A stretch of 64,000 bases of DNA from Bacteroidota bacterium (GTDB lineage Bacteria; Bacteroidota; Bacteroidia; Bacteroidales; F082): assembly GCA_018830105.1 (NCBI GenBank), contig JAHJTC010000024.1:62001-126000 (forward strand). The letters are read 5' to 3'. A model generated the notes under the pieces. That model was not told the DNA's origin. It saw only the letters and a program-made list of their open reading frames with translations, and did not search any database. Positions 55,645-64,000 of the stretch are shown in pieces (positions within the stretch are counted from its first letter, which is position 1; each line of letters begins with the position of its first letter). The position numbers were made by a program, and so were the translations under genes.

Positions 55645-58572
55645 ATGCGCGAATCAAAAATCTACGAAGCATTACAATCACTTGAAGTCACCTTCGAAGG
55701 CGATATCCACATTGATGACTCCACTCGCCTGATTTACGCCACAGATGCCTCAGCCTACCGCGAAAAACCCCTCGCCGTGGCCTTGCCCCGAAACAAAAAC
55801 GACATCAAAAAATTGATAGATCTGGCGTTGAAAACCAAAACATCGCTGATTCCAAGAGCTGCGGGCACCTCATTGGCCGGACAAGTAGTTGGTAATGGAA
55901 TTATTGTGGACATTTCACGTTATATGACCAAAATACTGGAGCTGAATGTGGCAGAAAAATGGGTAATAGTCGAGCCGGGTGTAATCCTAAGCGAATTGAA
56001 TCAATACCTTGAGCCTCATGCTTTGTTTTTTGGCCCGGAAACTTCCACAGCAAACCGCTGTATGATGGGAGGTATGCTTGGCAACAATGCCTGTGGTGCT
56101 CACTCATTGGTTTATGGCAGCACACGCGATCATACGCTGGAGGTTGAAACCATCTTAAGTGATGGCACGGCAACAGTTTTTAATGAACTGACGCCTTCAC
56201 AGTTTAACGAAAAGCTTGCGCTTGAAGGTCTTGAAGGTGAAATCTACAGAAACATCAATGAAATCCTAAGTAAGCCAGAAAACCAACAGCATATTCGCGC
56301 CGAATACCCCGACCCGTCTTTAAAACGACGCAATACTGGCTATGCTATTGATCTGCTGCTCGAAACCTCGCCTTTTACAGCAAATCAACCCGATTTTAAT
56401 TTTGCCAGGCTATTGGCGGGTTCAGAGGGTACGCTGGCATTTACAACTGCCATCAAACTGAATCTCGTGCCGCTTCCTCCAATAGAGAAAGCCCTTGTTT
56501 GTGTTCATTTTGAAAGCATTAAAGAATCTCTGCAGGCCAATCTGATTGCCCTAAAATATCAGCCTGTTTCCGTTGAACTGATGGATAAAACGGTGATGGA
56601 CCTCACCAAGGAAAACATTGAACAGAACAAGAACCGCATTTTTGTTCAGGGTGATCCGGGCGCCATTTTAATTGTTGAATTTGCTGAAGCGGACAAAGCT
56701 GTTTTAGACCGGAAAACCGCTGAAATGGAAGCTGCCATGAAGGCCGCAGGTTTGGGATATGCCTTTCCTATCGTATCGGGAGCGGATATGGACAAAGTCT
56801 GGAACCTGCGCAAAGCTGGCCTGGGTATTATCAACAACATGCCCGGCGATGCAAAACCTGTTCCTGTAATTGAAGACACTGCTGTGAATCCTGCGCTCTT
56901 GCCGCAATATATTGAAGAGTTTGATAAGCTACTCGATACGTACGGCAAAAAATGCGTTTACTATGCGCACATCGCGACAGGCGAATTGCATTTGCGACCA
57001 ATCCTCAATCTGAAAGACCCTAAAGATGTGGAGCTCTTTTATGAAATTGCGTTGGAAACCGCCAAACTGGTAAAGAAATATAAAGGCTCGCTCAGCGGGG
57101 AACATGGCGATGGCCGTTTGCGTGGCGAGTTTATCCCCCTGATGATCGGGCAGCATAATTATGAATTGTTGCGTCAGATTAAAAAAACCTGGGATCCCAA
57201 TAATATCTTCAACCCCAACAAAATCGTCGAAACGCCAAAGATGAACACCTCTTTACGGTATAAGGCCGGCGAGCCAATCAGGCAATTTGAAACCGTTTTC
57301 GATTGGTCCAAAGATATGGGAGTACTTCGCGCTACCGAAAAATGCAATGGTACTGCAGCCTGTCGCAAAACTGAAGTAACCGGCGGCACTATGTGTCCTT
57401 CGTATATGGCAACCCGCGATGAAAAACACAGCACCCGTGCACGCGCCAATATCCTGCGTGAGTTTCTGACCTCCTCCAACAAACAAAATCCTTTTGACCA
57501 TCCTGAGATTTATGAGGTGATGGATCTTTGTCTTTCGTGTAAAGCTTGCAAATCGGAATGTCCGAGCAGTGTAGATGTTGCTAAACTTAAAGCGGAATTT
57601 TTGCAGCATTATTACGATGCCAATGGTGCTCCGCTGCGTGCAAAAATAATAGCTTATAATCCATTGGTGAATCGGCTGGGAAGCCTGTTGCCCGGTTTTA
57701 CCAATCTGATGATGAACAATCCGGCCACCCAAAAACTGCTGATGCCCTTATTGGGTTTTTCGCCTCAAAGACGTCTCCCTTCGCTTTACAAAACAACGCT
57801 GGATCAATGGTTTAAGAAAAATAAACAGCCAATCGCAACTGGTAGAAAAATTTACCTCTTCAATGATGAGTTTACCCGTTTCAACGATACGCAAATCGGC
57901 ATTTATACGATCTTATTGCTTACTAAATTGGGTTATGAGGTAGTACTGCCAAAGCATAGTGAAAGCGGCAGAACTTTTCTCAGCAAAGGCTTTTTGAGGA
58001 AGGCCAGAAAAATCGCTATACAAAATGTAAAGCAGCTGGCTCCGCTCATCAATTCCGAAAACCCATTGATAGGGATTGAGCCTTCTGCCATTTTAAGTTT
58101 CAGAGACGAATATCCTGAATTGGTAGGAGCCGATTTACTAGAGGATGCTGATAAATTGGCCAGAAACAGTTTCACGATCGAAGAATTTCTAAGTCGCGAA
58201 TTTGAAGCAGGACACATCAGCCGCGATTTTTTTACCAAAGAAAAAGCCGAAATTCTTTATCATGGGCATTGTCAGCAAAAATCGATTGCCTCGACCAAAG
58301 ACGCACTAAACATGTTACAGATTCCTGAAAACTATAGTGCATCCGAGATTAAATCAGGATGTTGCGGTATGGCTGGATCTTTTGGTTACGAAAAGGAGCA
58401 TTACGATGTTTCGATGAAGGTGGGCGAGCTGGTGCTTTTCCCGGCAGTGCGAAAAGCCTCAGCAGCGACAATTCTCGCCGCATCCGGAACTTCGTGCCGG
58501 CATCAGATTCATGATGGTACGCAAAAAGATGCTTTGCATCCTGTTGAAATCCTTTATCAGGCCCTTCTTTAG
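55645..58572 (+). CDS. FAD/[4Fe-4S] D-2-hydroxyacid dehydrogenase (D-lactate dehydrogenase/YdiJ type)
   Basis: The protein has 975 residues with two fused modules. The FAD half has RAAGTSLAGQVVGNGIIVDI (about 73-92), NACGAHSLVYG, YAHIATGELHLRP and SGEHGDGRLRGEF. The Fe-S half starts near residue 560 with Cys-rich segments CNGTAACRKTE (from 567), CLSCKACKSECP (near 629) and a CCG domain (GCCGMAGSFG near 905) plus HGHCQQK. It oxidises D-lactate or D-2-hydroxyglutarate and passes electrons to a membrane carrier. The exact substrate is unresolved; a DUF1338 neighbour hints at hydroxyglutarate. Confidence 0.93.
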   Translation: MRESKIYEALQSLEVTFEGDIHIDDSTRLIYATDASAYREKPLAVALPRNKNDIKKLIDLALKTKTSLIPRAAGTSLAGQVVGNGIIVDISRYMTKILELNVAEKWVIVEPGVILSELNQYLEPHALFFGPETSTANRCMMGGMLGNNACGAHSLVYGSTRDHTLEVETILSDGTATVFNELTPSQFNEKLALEGLEGEIYRNINEILSKPENQQHIRAEYPDPSLKRRNTGYAIDLLLETSPFTANQPDFNFARLLAGSEGTLAFTTAIKLNLVPLPPIEKALVCVHFESIKESLQANLIALKYQPVSVELMDKTVMDLTKENIEQNKNRIFVQGDPGAILIVEFAEADKAVLDRKTAEMEAAMKAAGLGYAFPIVSGADMDKVWNLRKAGLGIINNMPGDAKPVPVIEDTAVNPALLPQYIEEFDKLLDTYGKKCVYYAHIATGELHLRPILNLKDPKDVELFYEIALETAKLVKKYKGSLSGEHGDGRLRGEFIPLMIGQHNYELLRQIKKTWDPNNIFNPNKIVETPKMNTSLRYKAGEPIRQFETVFDWSKDMGVLRATEKCNGTAACRKTEVTGGTMCPSYMATRDEKHSTRARANILREFLTSSNKQNPFDHPEIYEVMDLCLSCKACKSECPSSVDVAKLKAEFLQHYYDANGAPLRAKIIAYNPLVNRLGSLLPGFTNLMMNNPATQKLLMPLLGFSPQRRLPSLYKTTLDQWFKKNKQPIATGRKIYLFNDEFTRFNDTQIGIYTILLLTKLGYEVVLPKHSESGRTFLSKGFLRKARKIAIQNVKQLAPLINSENPLIGIEPSAILSFRDEYPELVGADLLEDADKLARNSFTIEEFLSREFEAGHISRDFFTKEKAEILYHGHCQQKSIASTKDALNMLQIPENYSASEIKSGCCGMAGSFGYEKEHYDVSMKVGELVLFPAVRKASAATILAASGTSCRHQIHDGTQKDALHPVEILYQALL

Positions 58573-58596
58573 GTTCAGTTTTTAAAGTTTGTTTGG

Positions 58597-58624
58597 CTGT
58601 TATTTGCTTAACAGTCTAATTTTT
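58597..58624 (+). terminator. Short terminator-like hairpin after the dehydrogenase
   Basis: CTGTT (58597-58601)/AACAG (58610-58614) with loop ATTTGCTT is followed by TCTAATTTTT. Confidence 0.45.
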
Positions 58625-58659
58625 AGCATTTTATTAACAACTCAGCAATTTTGTTAGTA

Positions 58660-58667
58660 TATATTTG
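58660..58667 (+). promoter_or_regulatory. -7 box for the T9SS gene
   Basis: TATATTTG matches TAnnTTTG, 64 bases before the start codon. No exact -33 box at the right distance. Confidence 0.4.
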
Positions 58668-58730
58668 TAATTAGCAAACAGTATTTGCTGCATTTAACTG
58701 AACGGAAACGCTAATCAACCTCCACATCCT

Positions 58731-60323
58731 ATGAAAACAATTTACACCTTTCTGCTAATTACACTTGGCGTGGTATGGCAACCATCGCAAGGTCAGGAGA
58801 TATTAAAAATTGGTCACGATTTATTTTCAGAACTGCCACGGGATGTAGCCTCGGCTGTTAGTCCAGACGGCACTGTTTACAGGGCAGAGTTGGCAAATCT
58901 GACAGAATCGTGGCATGATGATACCTTTGTTTTGGCCAGGCTCGATGAAAACCTGCAGGCTGAAGCTGAGTTGCTTGTTAGTGGTTATCCCCTCAACCTG
59001 GCGATTACAGCAGATAACGAAAACGTTTACGTCAATATTCAGTTTTTTGAAGTGAACAATTATCCAATCAGTCTGCCTGAAGTTGGCCTAATAGCAACGG
59101 ACGACTACACCAACGGCACCTTAATCGTTGCCTTTACGCACGACATGCAACTGAACTGGTACGAATTTATCGGAACCAACAGCTATTCAGGCAGGTGGAA
59201 ATGTGCTGCGCATCTTTCGCATGACAATATATTGGTTGTTAATGCACTCACCACTCATGAAAGTTCTCCTATACAATCTGAAATAAGAGCTTATCAGCCC
59301 GATGGCGAATTAGCCAATGTTTTAGAGCAAAATGTATTGGTGTACAGCATAAAAGATGATCTAAGCGGCAATATATACTTCACAGGAAGCTGTGCCGACA
59401 ATAACCTGAATTTTAACGGAACCACAGTCAGCAACACTTATGATGACAATATTTTTGTTGCTAAATACAACCCCGAAGGTTCGCTCGATTGGGTGAACCT
59501 TGTTGAAACCTTCAATTGCACCTTTCCGGATATTGCAGTAAACAGCAGCTCAGAAATTTACCTGAGTGCGCAATTACTCGGAGGAATCTATTTTTTTGAT
59601 GATTTAACACATCAGGTAAATGAATACCAACAGTTTGTCCTTGCCCGAATCAACCAGTCGGGGTATTTCGACCTGGTAAAACCCCTCACGATGAACGATG
59701 ATGAGCTAGCCATCACCAGGCTCGAAAACAATGCCTATCTGGCCATCGACCAACAAGACAATTTATATTTGTCGGGTCTTGCTTTTGGTCCATTAACATG
59801 GAACAACGGCGAGCAATACAATGAATTTGGTCCTGCAGGCTTTGTCGCCAAACTTAATCCTGAGGCTATGGTGGAGTGGGTTATTCAAACCACTGAAAAC
59901 ACACAATCACCAGGCATTCAGCACCTTTCAGCAGTTTCAGGTAACACCATTTACCTTACTGGGAAAAGCACCAATTACCTTTCATTTGATGATACACTTG
60001 TTGTGAACCCCGGTGGATTTTTCAGCTGGATTGCGGAAGTGTCCCTTGAGGACACCCAAACAGCGCTCTTTTCCAAAAACAGTGAACAACCCCTGATTTA
60101 TCCCAATCCGACAAACAACAAGCTTCATATCAGCTATCCTGAGAGTATGAGCGAGGTATTGCAGCTGAAATTGTATGATCTTTTGGGAAAAGTCCTTTAC
60201 ATGATAAGGCATCCGGAACAGCAATTAATAATAGACGTATCAAGCTGGCCAAAAGGCATTTATCTGCTGAATAGCCAAACTGAGCACGGATATTTCAACT
60301 ATAAACTTGTTGTGACAGAATAA
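58731..60323 (+). CDS. Secreted T9SS-sorted protein, beta-propeller-like
   Basis: The protein has 530 residues with a signal peptide (MKTIYTFLLITLGVVWQPSQG). The central region has repeats of about 60 residues of the SBBP/YD type: GNIYFTGSCADNNLNFNG, NIFVAKYNPEGSLDWV, EIYLSAQLLGG, NLYLSGLAFGPLTWNNG and FVAKLNPEAMVEWV. These are typical of secreted Bacteroidota propeller proteins. The C-terminus (IYPNPTNNKLHISYPE to KLVVTE) is a type A T9SS sorting domain. Its function is unknown. It ends 14 bases from the convergent rnz. Confidence 0.87.
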   Translation: MKTIYTFLLITLGVVWQPSQGQEILKIGHDLFSELPRDVASAVSPDGTVYRAELANLTESWHDDTFVLARLDENLQAEAELLVSGYPLNLAITADNENVYVNIQFFEVNNYPISLPEVGLIATDDYTNGTLIVAFTHDMQLNWYEFIGTNSYSGRWKCAAHLSHDNILVVNALTTHESSPIQSEIRAYQPDGELANVLEQNVLVYSIKDDLSGNIYFTGSCADNNLNFNGTTVSNTYDDNIFVAKYNPEGSLDWVNLVETFNCTFPDIAVNSSSEIYLSAQLLGGIYFFDDLTHQVNEYQQFVLARINQSGYFDLVKPLTMNDDELAITRLENNAYLAIDQQDNLYLSGLAFGPLTWNNGEQYNEFGPAGFVAKLNPEAMVEWVIQTTENTQSPGIQHLSAVSGNTIYLTGKSTNYLSFDDTLVVNPGGFFSWIAEVSLEDTQTALFSKNSEQPLIYPNPTNNKLHISYPESMSEVLQLKLYDLLGKVLYMIRHPEQQLIIDVSSWPKGIYLLNSQTEHGYFNYKLVVTE

Positions 60324-60337
60324 TTAATTAGCCGGTT

Positions 60338-61249
60338 TCAAATCAAAAACTTCTTGTCATCCAAAGCCAGTTCTGTAGATTCAAAGCTTGTTTTGGCCTC
60401 ATTGAGCAGGACTTCAAGGTCTTTGTAACGTGATGAAAAATGCCCGATAATCAGTTTTCCAACTTCAGCTCGACGCGCTATCTCAGCTGCCTGTATGGTA
60501 GTAGAATGAAAGGTTTGCTCCGCAAAATCATCCCTGTCTTTCCCAAAAGTGGCTTCGTGGTAGAGCAGGTTTACTTTATGAATTTGTTTTATCAATGGCT
60601 TATAATAAGCGGTGTCGGTGCAATAAGCATAGGATCGTGGCTGATGCGCCAGGTGTGTGATCGTTTTGTTGGATAATAGCTCTCCGGCTGCTGTCGTATA
60701 GTCTAATCCTGCCTGTATGTGTTGCAAATCCTCGTGCGAAGGGCTATAGGCTGCAATAAAATCCTTGTTGATTTTTCGTCCGACAATTTCATCGAACCTG
60801 AAACCCCAGGCAGGAATACGGTGCTTTACCGGGAAAGCGGTAATCTGCAGTTGATTATCCGACTCGAGCAGTTGGCTGTCAATGGCTTCTAACGCATGAA
60901 AATGTAACGGATACCGCAAATGCGTATCAGATGCTTTAAGCATCAGGTTTAGTATGTTGATCAGTTCGGGTGGTCCATATATTTTCAGTGGACGAGCCCT
61001 TCCATTCAAATGCATCGAATTGATTAAGCCAATCAAACCATAGTAATGATCGCCATGCAAATGACTGATCAATATGGTATCCAGCTTCATGGGGCTTATT
61101 TTCAAGGCCTGAAGCCGCAGTTGGGTTCCTTCGGCGCAATCAATCAAAATGTGTCTGCTGCCGTATTGTAAATGCTGGCTGCTGGCATGTCGCTCCAGCG
61201 AGGGCAGTGCCGATCCTGCGCCGATAATGGTCAATTCGAATGGATTCAT
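60338..61249 (-). CDS. rnz: Ribonuclease Z
   Basis: The protein has 303 residues from the ATG at 61249 (MNPFELTIIGAG); an in-frame extension to 61342 adds 31 residues with no family match and is rejected. The metal site is His63, His65, Asp67, His68 (SHLHGDHYYG); further conserved pieces are YHEATF, FHSTTIQAAEIA and GHFSSRY. It is a metallo-beta-lactamase-fold endonuclease that trims tRNA 3' ends. It is single-domain, the usual bacterial length. Confidence 0.96.
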   Translation of the reverse strand: MNPFELTIIGAGSALPSLERHASSQHLQYGSRHILIDCAEGTQLRLQALKISPMKLDTILISHLHGDHYYGLIGLINSMHLNGRARPLKIYGPPELINILNLMLKASDTHLRYPLHFHALEAIDSQLLESDNQLQITAFPVKHRIPAWGFRFDEIVGRKINKDFIAAYSPSHEDLQHIQAGLDYTTAAGELLSNKTITHLAHQPRSYAYCTDTAYYKPLIKQIHKVNLLYHEATFGKDRDDFAEQTFHSTTIQAAEIARRAEVGKLIIGHFSSRYKDLEVLLNEAKTSFESTELALDDKKFLI

Positions 61250-61331
61250 GAACAAAAAACACTTAAAATAGAAAAATGTTGTGGGAGGCACTCCATTTGT
61301 TTCTTTTGAGAAAGCTTTGTGAATCTTGAAG

Positions 61332-61905
61332 TTTGATTTCAACTAACCACTAAGCACACGAAGAAGAAACTAAGCGCACTATGAAATAGCTCTTGCATAT
61401 CCACAAATCCTTGGTGAACTTTGTGTAAACCTTGTGAACCTTGTGGTTATTTTCTTTACCACTAAGCACACGAAGCCGGCACTAAGCGCACTATGAAATA
61501 GTTCTTGTATATCCTCAAATCCCTTGGTGTCCTTTGTGTTACCCTTGTGACCCTTGTGGTTATTTTTTTACCAATAAGCACACGAAGAAGGCACTAAGCG
61601 CACTATGAAATAGTCCTTTCATGTCCACAAATCCTTGGTGAACTTTGTGTAAACCTTGTGAACCTTGTGGTTATTTTCTTTACCACTAAGCACTCGAAGC
61701 CGGTACTAAGCACACTATGAAATAGTCCTTTCATGTCCACAAATCCTTGGTGAACTTTGTGAAACCTTTGTGATCCTTGTGGTTATTTTCTTTACCACTA
61801 AGCACACGAAGCCGGCACTAAGCGCACTATGAAATAGTCCTTTCATGTCCACAAATCCTTGGTGTCCTTTGTGAAATCCTTTTGAACCTTGTGGTTTTGA
61901 TTTCA
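61332..61905. repeat. Five-copy 112-bp tandem repeat array with flanking direct repeats
   Basis: Five units begin at 61347, 61459, 61571, 61683 and 61795, each exactly 112 bp, ending near 61906. They share CCACTAAGCACACGAAG at the start, ACTATGAAATAG near position 33-44, and a closing CCTTGTGGTT in all. Each unit has arms that are degenerate inverted repeats. A 10-bp direct repeat TTTGATTTCA lies on both sides (61332-61341 and 61896-61905). The array has no ORF and lies between rnz and rpsA. Confidence 0.93.
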
Positions 61906-61930
61906 GCCGTTAACAGACAAAAATACCAAC

Positions 61931-61963
61931 AAAAAAAAGGCTGTCCACAATGCAGACAGCCTT
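61931..61963 (-). terminator. Terminator of rpsA
   Basis: AAGGCTGTC (61937-61945)/GACAGCCTT (61955-61963) with loop CACAATGCA. On the minus strand it is followed by a run of T (complement of 61931-61938). Confidence 0.92.
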
Positions 61964-61987
61964 CTCCTTTTTCAAAATAAGCGATGC

Positions 61988-64000
61988 TTACTTTTTCTTA
62001 GCGGACTTTTCTTCGTCTTCCAGGTCTTTTTTCAGGCCTGCTAAAACGTCGAGGTCGCCGAGCGTGGTACGCTCCAGATTTTCGTTGATAATCTTCACGG
62101 CACGTTTGGTCGATTTGACTTCTTTTCCTTTAGTTTCCTTTTCGGCACTACGCTGAACAAAAGCCTGATCTTCGTGAATACGTGAATGTGACAGGATGAT
62201 TTTCTTGTTTTCTTTTGAAAACTCAATCACTTTAAAATCAATTGTCTCTTCAACTTTAGCATTGCTGCCATCTTCTTTTTTCAGATGACGGTTAGGCACA
62301 AATCCTTCAACGCCATAGGGTAAAGAAACAATAGCGCCTTTATCATTTGCTGTGATAATTGTACCTTGGTGTACAGATCCAACGGTGAAGATGCTCTCGA
62401 ACACATCCCATGGATTTTCTTCCAACTGTTTGTGGCCTAAGCTCAAACGACGATTTTCTTCGTCAACATCTAACACAACCACCTCAATGCTCTCGCCTAC
62501 TTTTGTAAACTCTGCAGGATGTTTGATTTTCTTCGACCAGCTAAGATCCGAAATATGAATCAATCCGTCAACGCCTTCTTCCAGCTCAACGAAAATACCA
62601 AAATTGGTAAAGTTGCGCACGGTAGCCGTATGTTTTGAATTGGCCGGATAGCGATCCTTGATATTTTCCCATGGATCAGGAATCAACTGTTTCATGCCCA
62701 ACGACATTTTACGCTCTTCGCGATCGAGGGTCAAAACAACAGCCTCAATCTCGTCACCCACTTTAAGGAAGTCCTGAGCTGTGCGCAGATGCTGTGACCA
62801 TGACATTTCTGAAACATGAATCAAGCCTTCAACGCCGGGTGCAATTTCGATAAAGGCACCATAATCAGCAATCACAACGACTTTTCCTTTGATGGTATCA
62901 CCAATATTAAGGTTTTCGTCCAATGCATCCCATGGATGTGGTGTAAGCTGTTTCAAACCGAGGGCAATGCGTTTTTTGTTATCATCGAAGTCGAGGATAA
63001 CCACTTTGATCTTCTGATCAAGCTCAACGATTTCTTCCGGGTGATTGATACGACCCCATGAAAGGTCGGTGATATGAATCAAACCATCTACGCCGCCGAG
63101 GTCGATAAATACACCATAAGAGGTAATATTTTTAACCGTTCCTTCGAGCACCTGACCTTTTTCGAGCTTGCTGATGATCTCAGCTTTCTGCTGCTCGAGT
63201 TCGTCTTCGATAAGTGCTTTGTGCGATACAACCACGTTTTTGTATTCCTGGTTAATTTTCACAACCTTGAATTCCATGGTTTTATCCACATAGATATCAT
63301 AGTCACGGATCGGTTTCACATCAATTTGTGATCCCGGGAGGAAAGCTTCAATGCCAAATACATCGACAATTAAACCACCTTTTGTACGGCTTTTCACATA
63401 GCCATTGATAATTTCTTCCTTTTCAAATGCAGCATTGATGCGTTCCCATGAACGAAGAATACGTGCTTTTTTATGTGAAAGCATCAACTGACCATTAACG
63501 CCTTCCTGGTTTTCGACATAAACCTCAACAGTATCGCCAACTTTAAGGTTTGGGTTGTAACGAAATTCGTTAACCGGGATAACACCATCGGATTTGAATC
63601 CGATATTAACCACTACCTCGCGGCTGTTTTTGCTGACAACAAAGCCATCAATCACTTCGTGATCACCGATAGAGCTGAGGGTTTCATCGTACATTTGTTC
63701 CAGCTTTTCGCGATCGGCTTTGGAATAAATTTCACGCTTTTTGCCTACATTGTCCCAATCAAATTCTTCAGGAACTGTTGGCTTCACCCTTTCTTTGTAG
63801 GCAGTTTTCTCAACTTTTTCTTCTGCAGCTTCAACTTCTACAGGTGCTTCTTCAACTGCAGGCGCTTCTTCAGCTACAGGCTCAGCCACTGGTGCTTCTT
63901 CCTCTTTTACAGGCTCCTCAACTGGAGTTTCAGCAACTGGCTCTTCAGCAGGAGTTTCAGCAACTGGCTCTTCAACTGGAGTTTCTGCAACTGGTTCTTC
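61988..64000 (-). CDS. rpsA: 30S ribosomal protein S1 (5' part beyond window)
   Basis: The frame stays open to the right edge, so the start codon is outside the window; an in-frame GTG at 63889 is not a credible start. About 670 residues are visible. Six S1 (OB-fold) domains are present: two divergent ones binding the ribosome, then four RNA-binding ones with GVFIDLGGVDGLIHITDLSW, GAFIEIAPGVEGLIHVSEMSW and GIFVELEEGVDGLIHISDLSW. The N-terminal part is an acidic low-complexity tail built of EEPVAETP-like 8-residue repeats. It brings mRNAs to the 30S subunit. Confidence 0.96.
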   Translation of the reverse strand, partial: EEPVAETPVEEPVAETPAEEPVAETPVEEPVKEEEAPVAEPVAEEAPAVEEAPVEVEAAEEKVEKTAYKERVKPTVPEEFDWDNVGKKREIYSKADREKLEQMYDETLSSIGDHEVIDGFVVSKNSREVVVNIGFKSDGVIPVNEFRYNPNLKVGDTVEVYVENQEGVNGQLMLSHKKARILRSWERINAAFEKEEIINGYVKSRTKGGLIVDVFGIEAFLPGSQIDVKPIRDYDIYVDKTMEFKVVKINQEYKNVVVSHKALIEDELEQQKAEIISKLEKGQVLEGTVKNITSYGVFIDLGGVDGLIHITDLSWGRINHPEEIVELDQKIKVVILDFDDNKKRIALGLKQLTPHPWDALDENLNIGDTIKGKVVVIADYGAFIEIAPGVEGLIHVSEMSWSQHLRTAQDFLKVGDEIEAVVLTLDREERKMSLGMKQLIPDPWENIKDRYPANSKHTATVRNFTNFGIFVELEEGVDGLIHISDLSWSKKIKHPAEFTKVGESIEVVVLDVDEENRRLSLGHKQLEENPWDVFESIFTVGSVHQGTIITANDKGAIVSLPYGVEGFVPNRHLKKEDGSNAKVEETIDFKVIEFSKENKKIILSHSRIHEDQAFVQRSAEKETKGKEVKSTKRAVKIINENLERTTLGDLDVLAGLKKDLEDEEKSAKKK

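Noticed and set aside
61250..61342. N-terminal extension of RNase Z
   Set aside because: The family begins at MNPFELTIIGAG; the extra residues run towards the repeat array and have no similarity.
61332..61905. The array taken as CRISPR
   Set aside because: The units are near-identical over 112 bp with no variable spacers and no cas genes nearby.
63887..63889. GTG at 63889 as the rpsA start
   Set aside because: The frame remains open with the same acidic repeats up to the window edge, so the true start is outside.

Overview
The window comes from a Bacteroidota chromosome, probably a marine or sediment relative of the Bacteroidales/Marinilabiliales (the rank is inference). The evidence is: three secreted proteins with C-terminal type IX secretion (T9SS) sorting domains; primary-type sigma factors of only 287-288 residues; the long ~480-residue GAPDH; a eukaryote-like GT3 glycogen synthase; a flexirubin/carotenoid-era pigment operon layout; and many promoters with the Bacteroidota -7 box TAnnTTTG, a few with a TTTG -33 box 20-22 bases away. 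No tRNA, rRNA, CRISPR array, transposase or prophage gene was seen. Most of the window is core chromosome.

Layout. 1-6.9 kb: three minus-strand surface genes (two T9SS proteins made of repeats, one LruC-domain lipoprotein). 7.0-16.0 kb: a small Tudor-like protein (plus), then minus-strand truncated hemoglobin, yidC, pyrG, gap, a sigma-70 paralog and a DegQ-type protease. 16.2-22.4 kb: a plus-strand run dapF, GNAT acetyltransferase, mltG, phosphomannomutase/phosphoglucomutase, DUF2279, TPR lipoprotein, HAD phosphatase. 22.5-25.3 kb: a large S9 peptidase (minus). 25.5-34.9 kb: a plus-strand glycogen locus (debranching enzyme, GT4/GT5 glycosyltransferase, GH57 enzyme with an unusual tail, and a 1412-residue fusion of GT3 glycogen synthase with GT35 phosphorylase), closed by a strong terminator. 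34.9-43.4 kb: minus-strand pepD, receiver-only regulator, rpe, rpoD, pnp, rpsO, a cation/proton antiporter and a thioredoxin-fold protein. 43.6-47.4 kb: carotenoid operon crtI-crtB-unknown-idi-crtZ. 47.5-52.3 kb: envelope proteins, a PD-(D/E)XK-like protein, a LEA14-like lipoprotein and typA. 52.4-60.3 kb: lplA, a DUF1338 protein, an AAA_14/DUF4143 ATPase with a palindromic operator, a two-domain FAD/Fe-S dehydrogenase and a T9SS protein. 60.3-64.0 kb: rnz, a five-copy 112-bp tandem array with signs of having been inserted, and rpsA running off the right edge.

How it fits together. The glycogen locus encodes synthesis, debranching and phosphorolysis in one transcription unit and needs no ADP-glucose pathway if the GT3 domain uses UDP-glucose as its family does. 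The carotenoid operon supplies isoprenoid isomerization, phytoene synthesis, desaturation and ring hydroxylation, but no lycopene cyclase is present here. Two primary-type sigma factors lie 24 kb apart; the one next to pnp and rpsO looks like the housekeeping copy.

The best leads are the FliG-like C-terminal domain on the GH57 enzyme, the GT3-GT35 fusion, the 112-bp repeat array with a 10-bp flanking direct repeat, the paired palindromes at the AAA_14 promoter, and the sigma-factor pair. None of these has been checked against a database.
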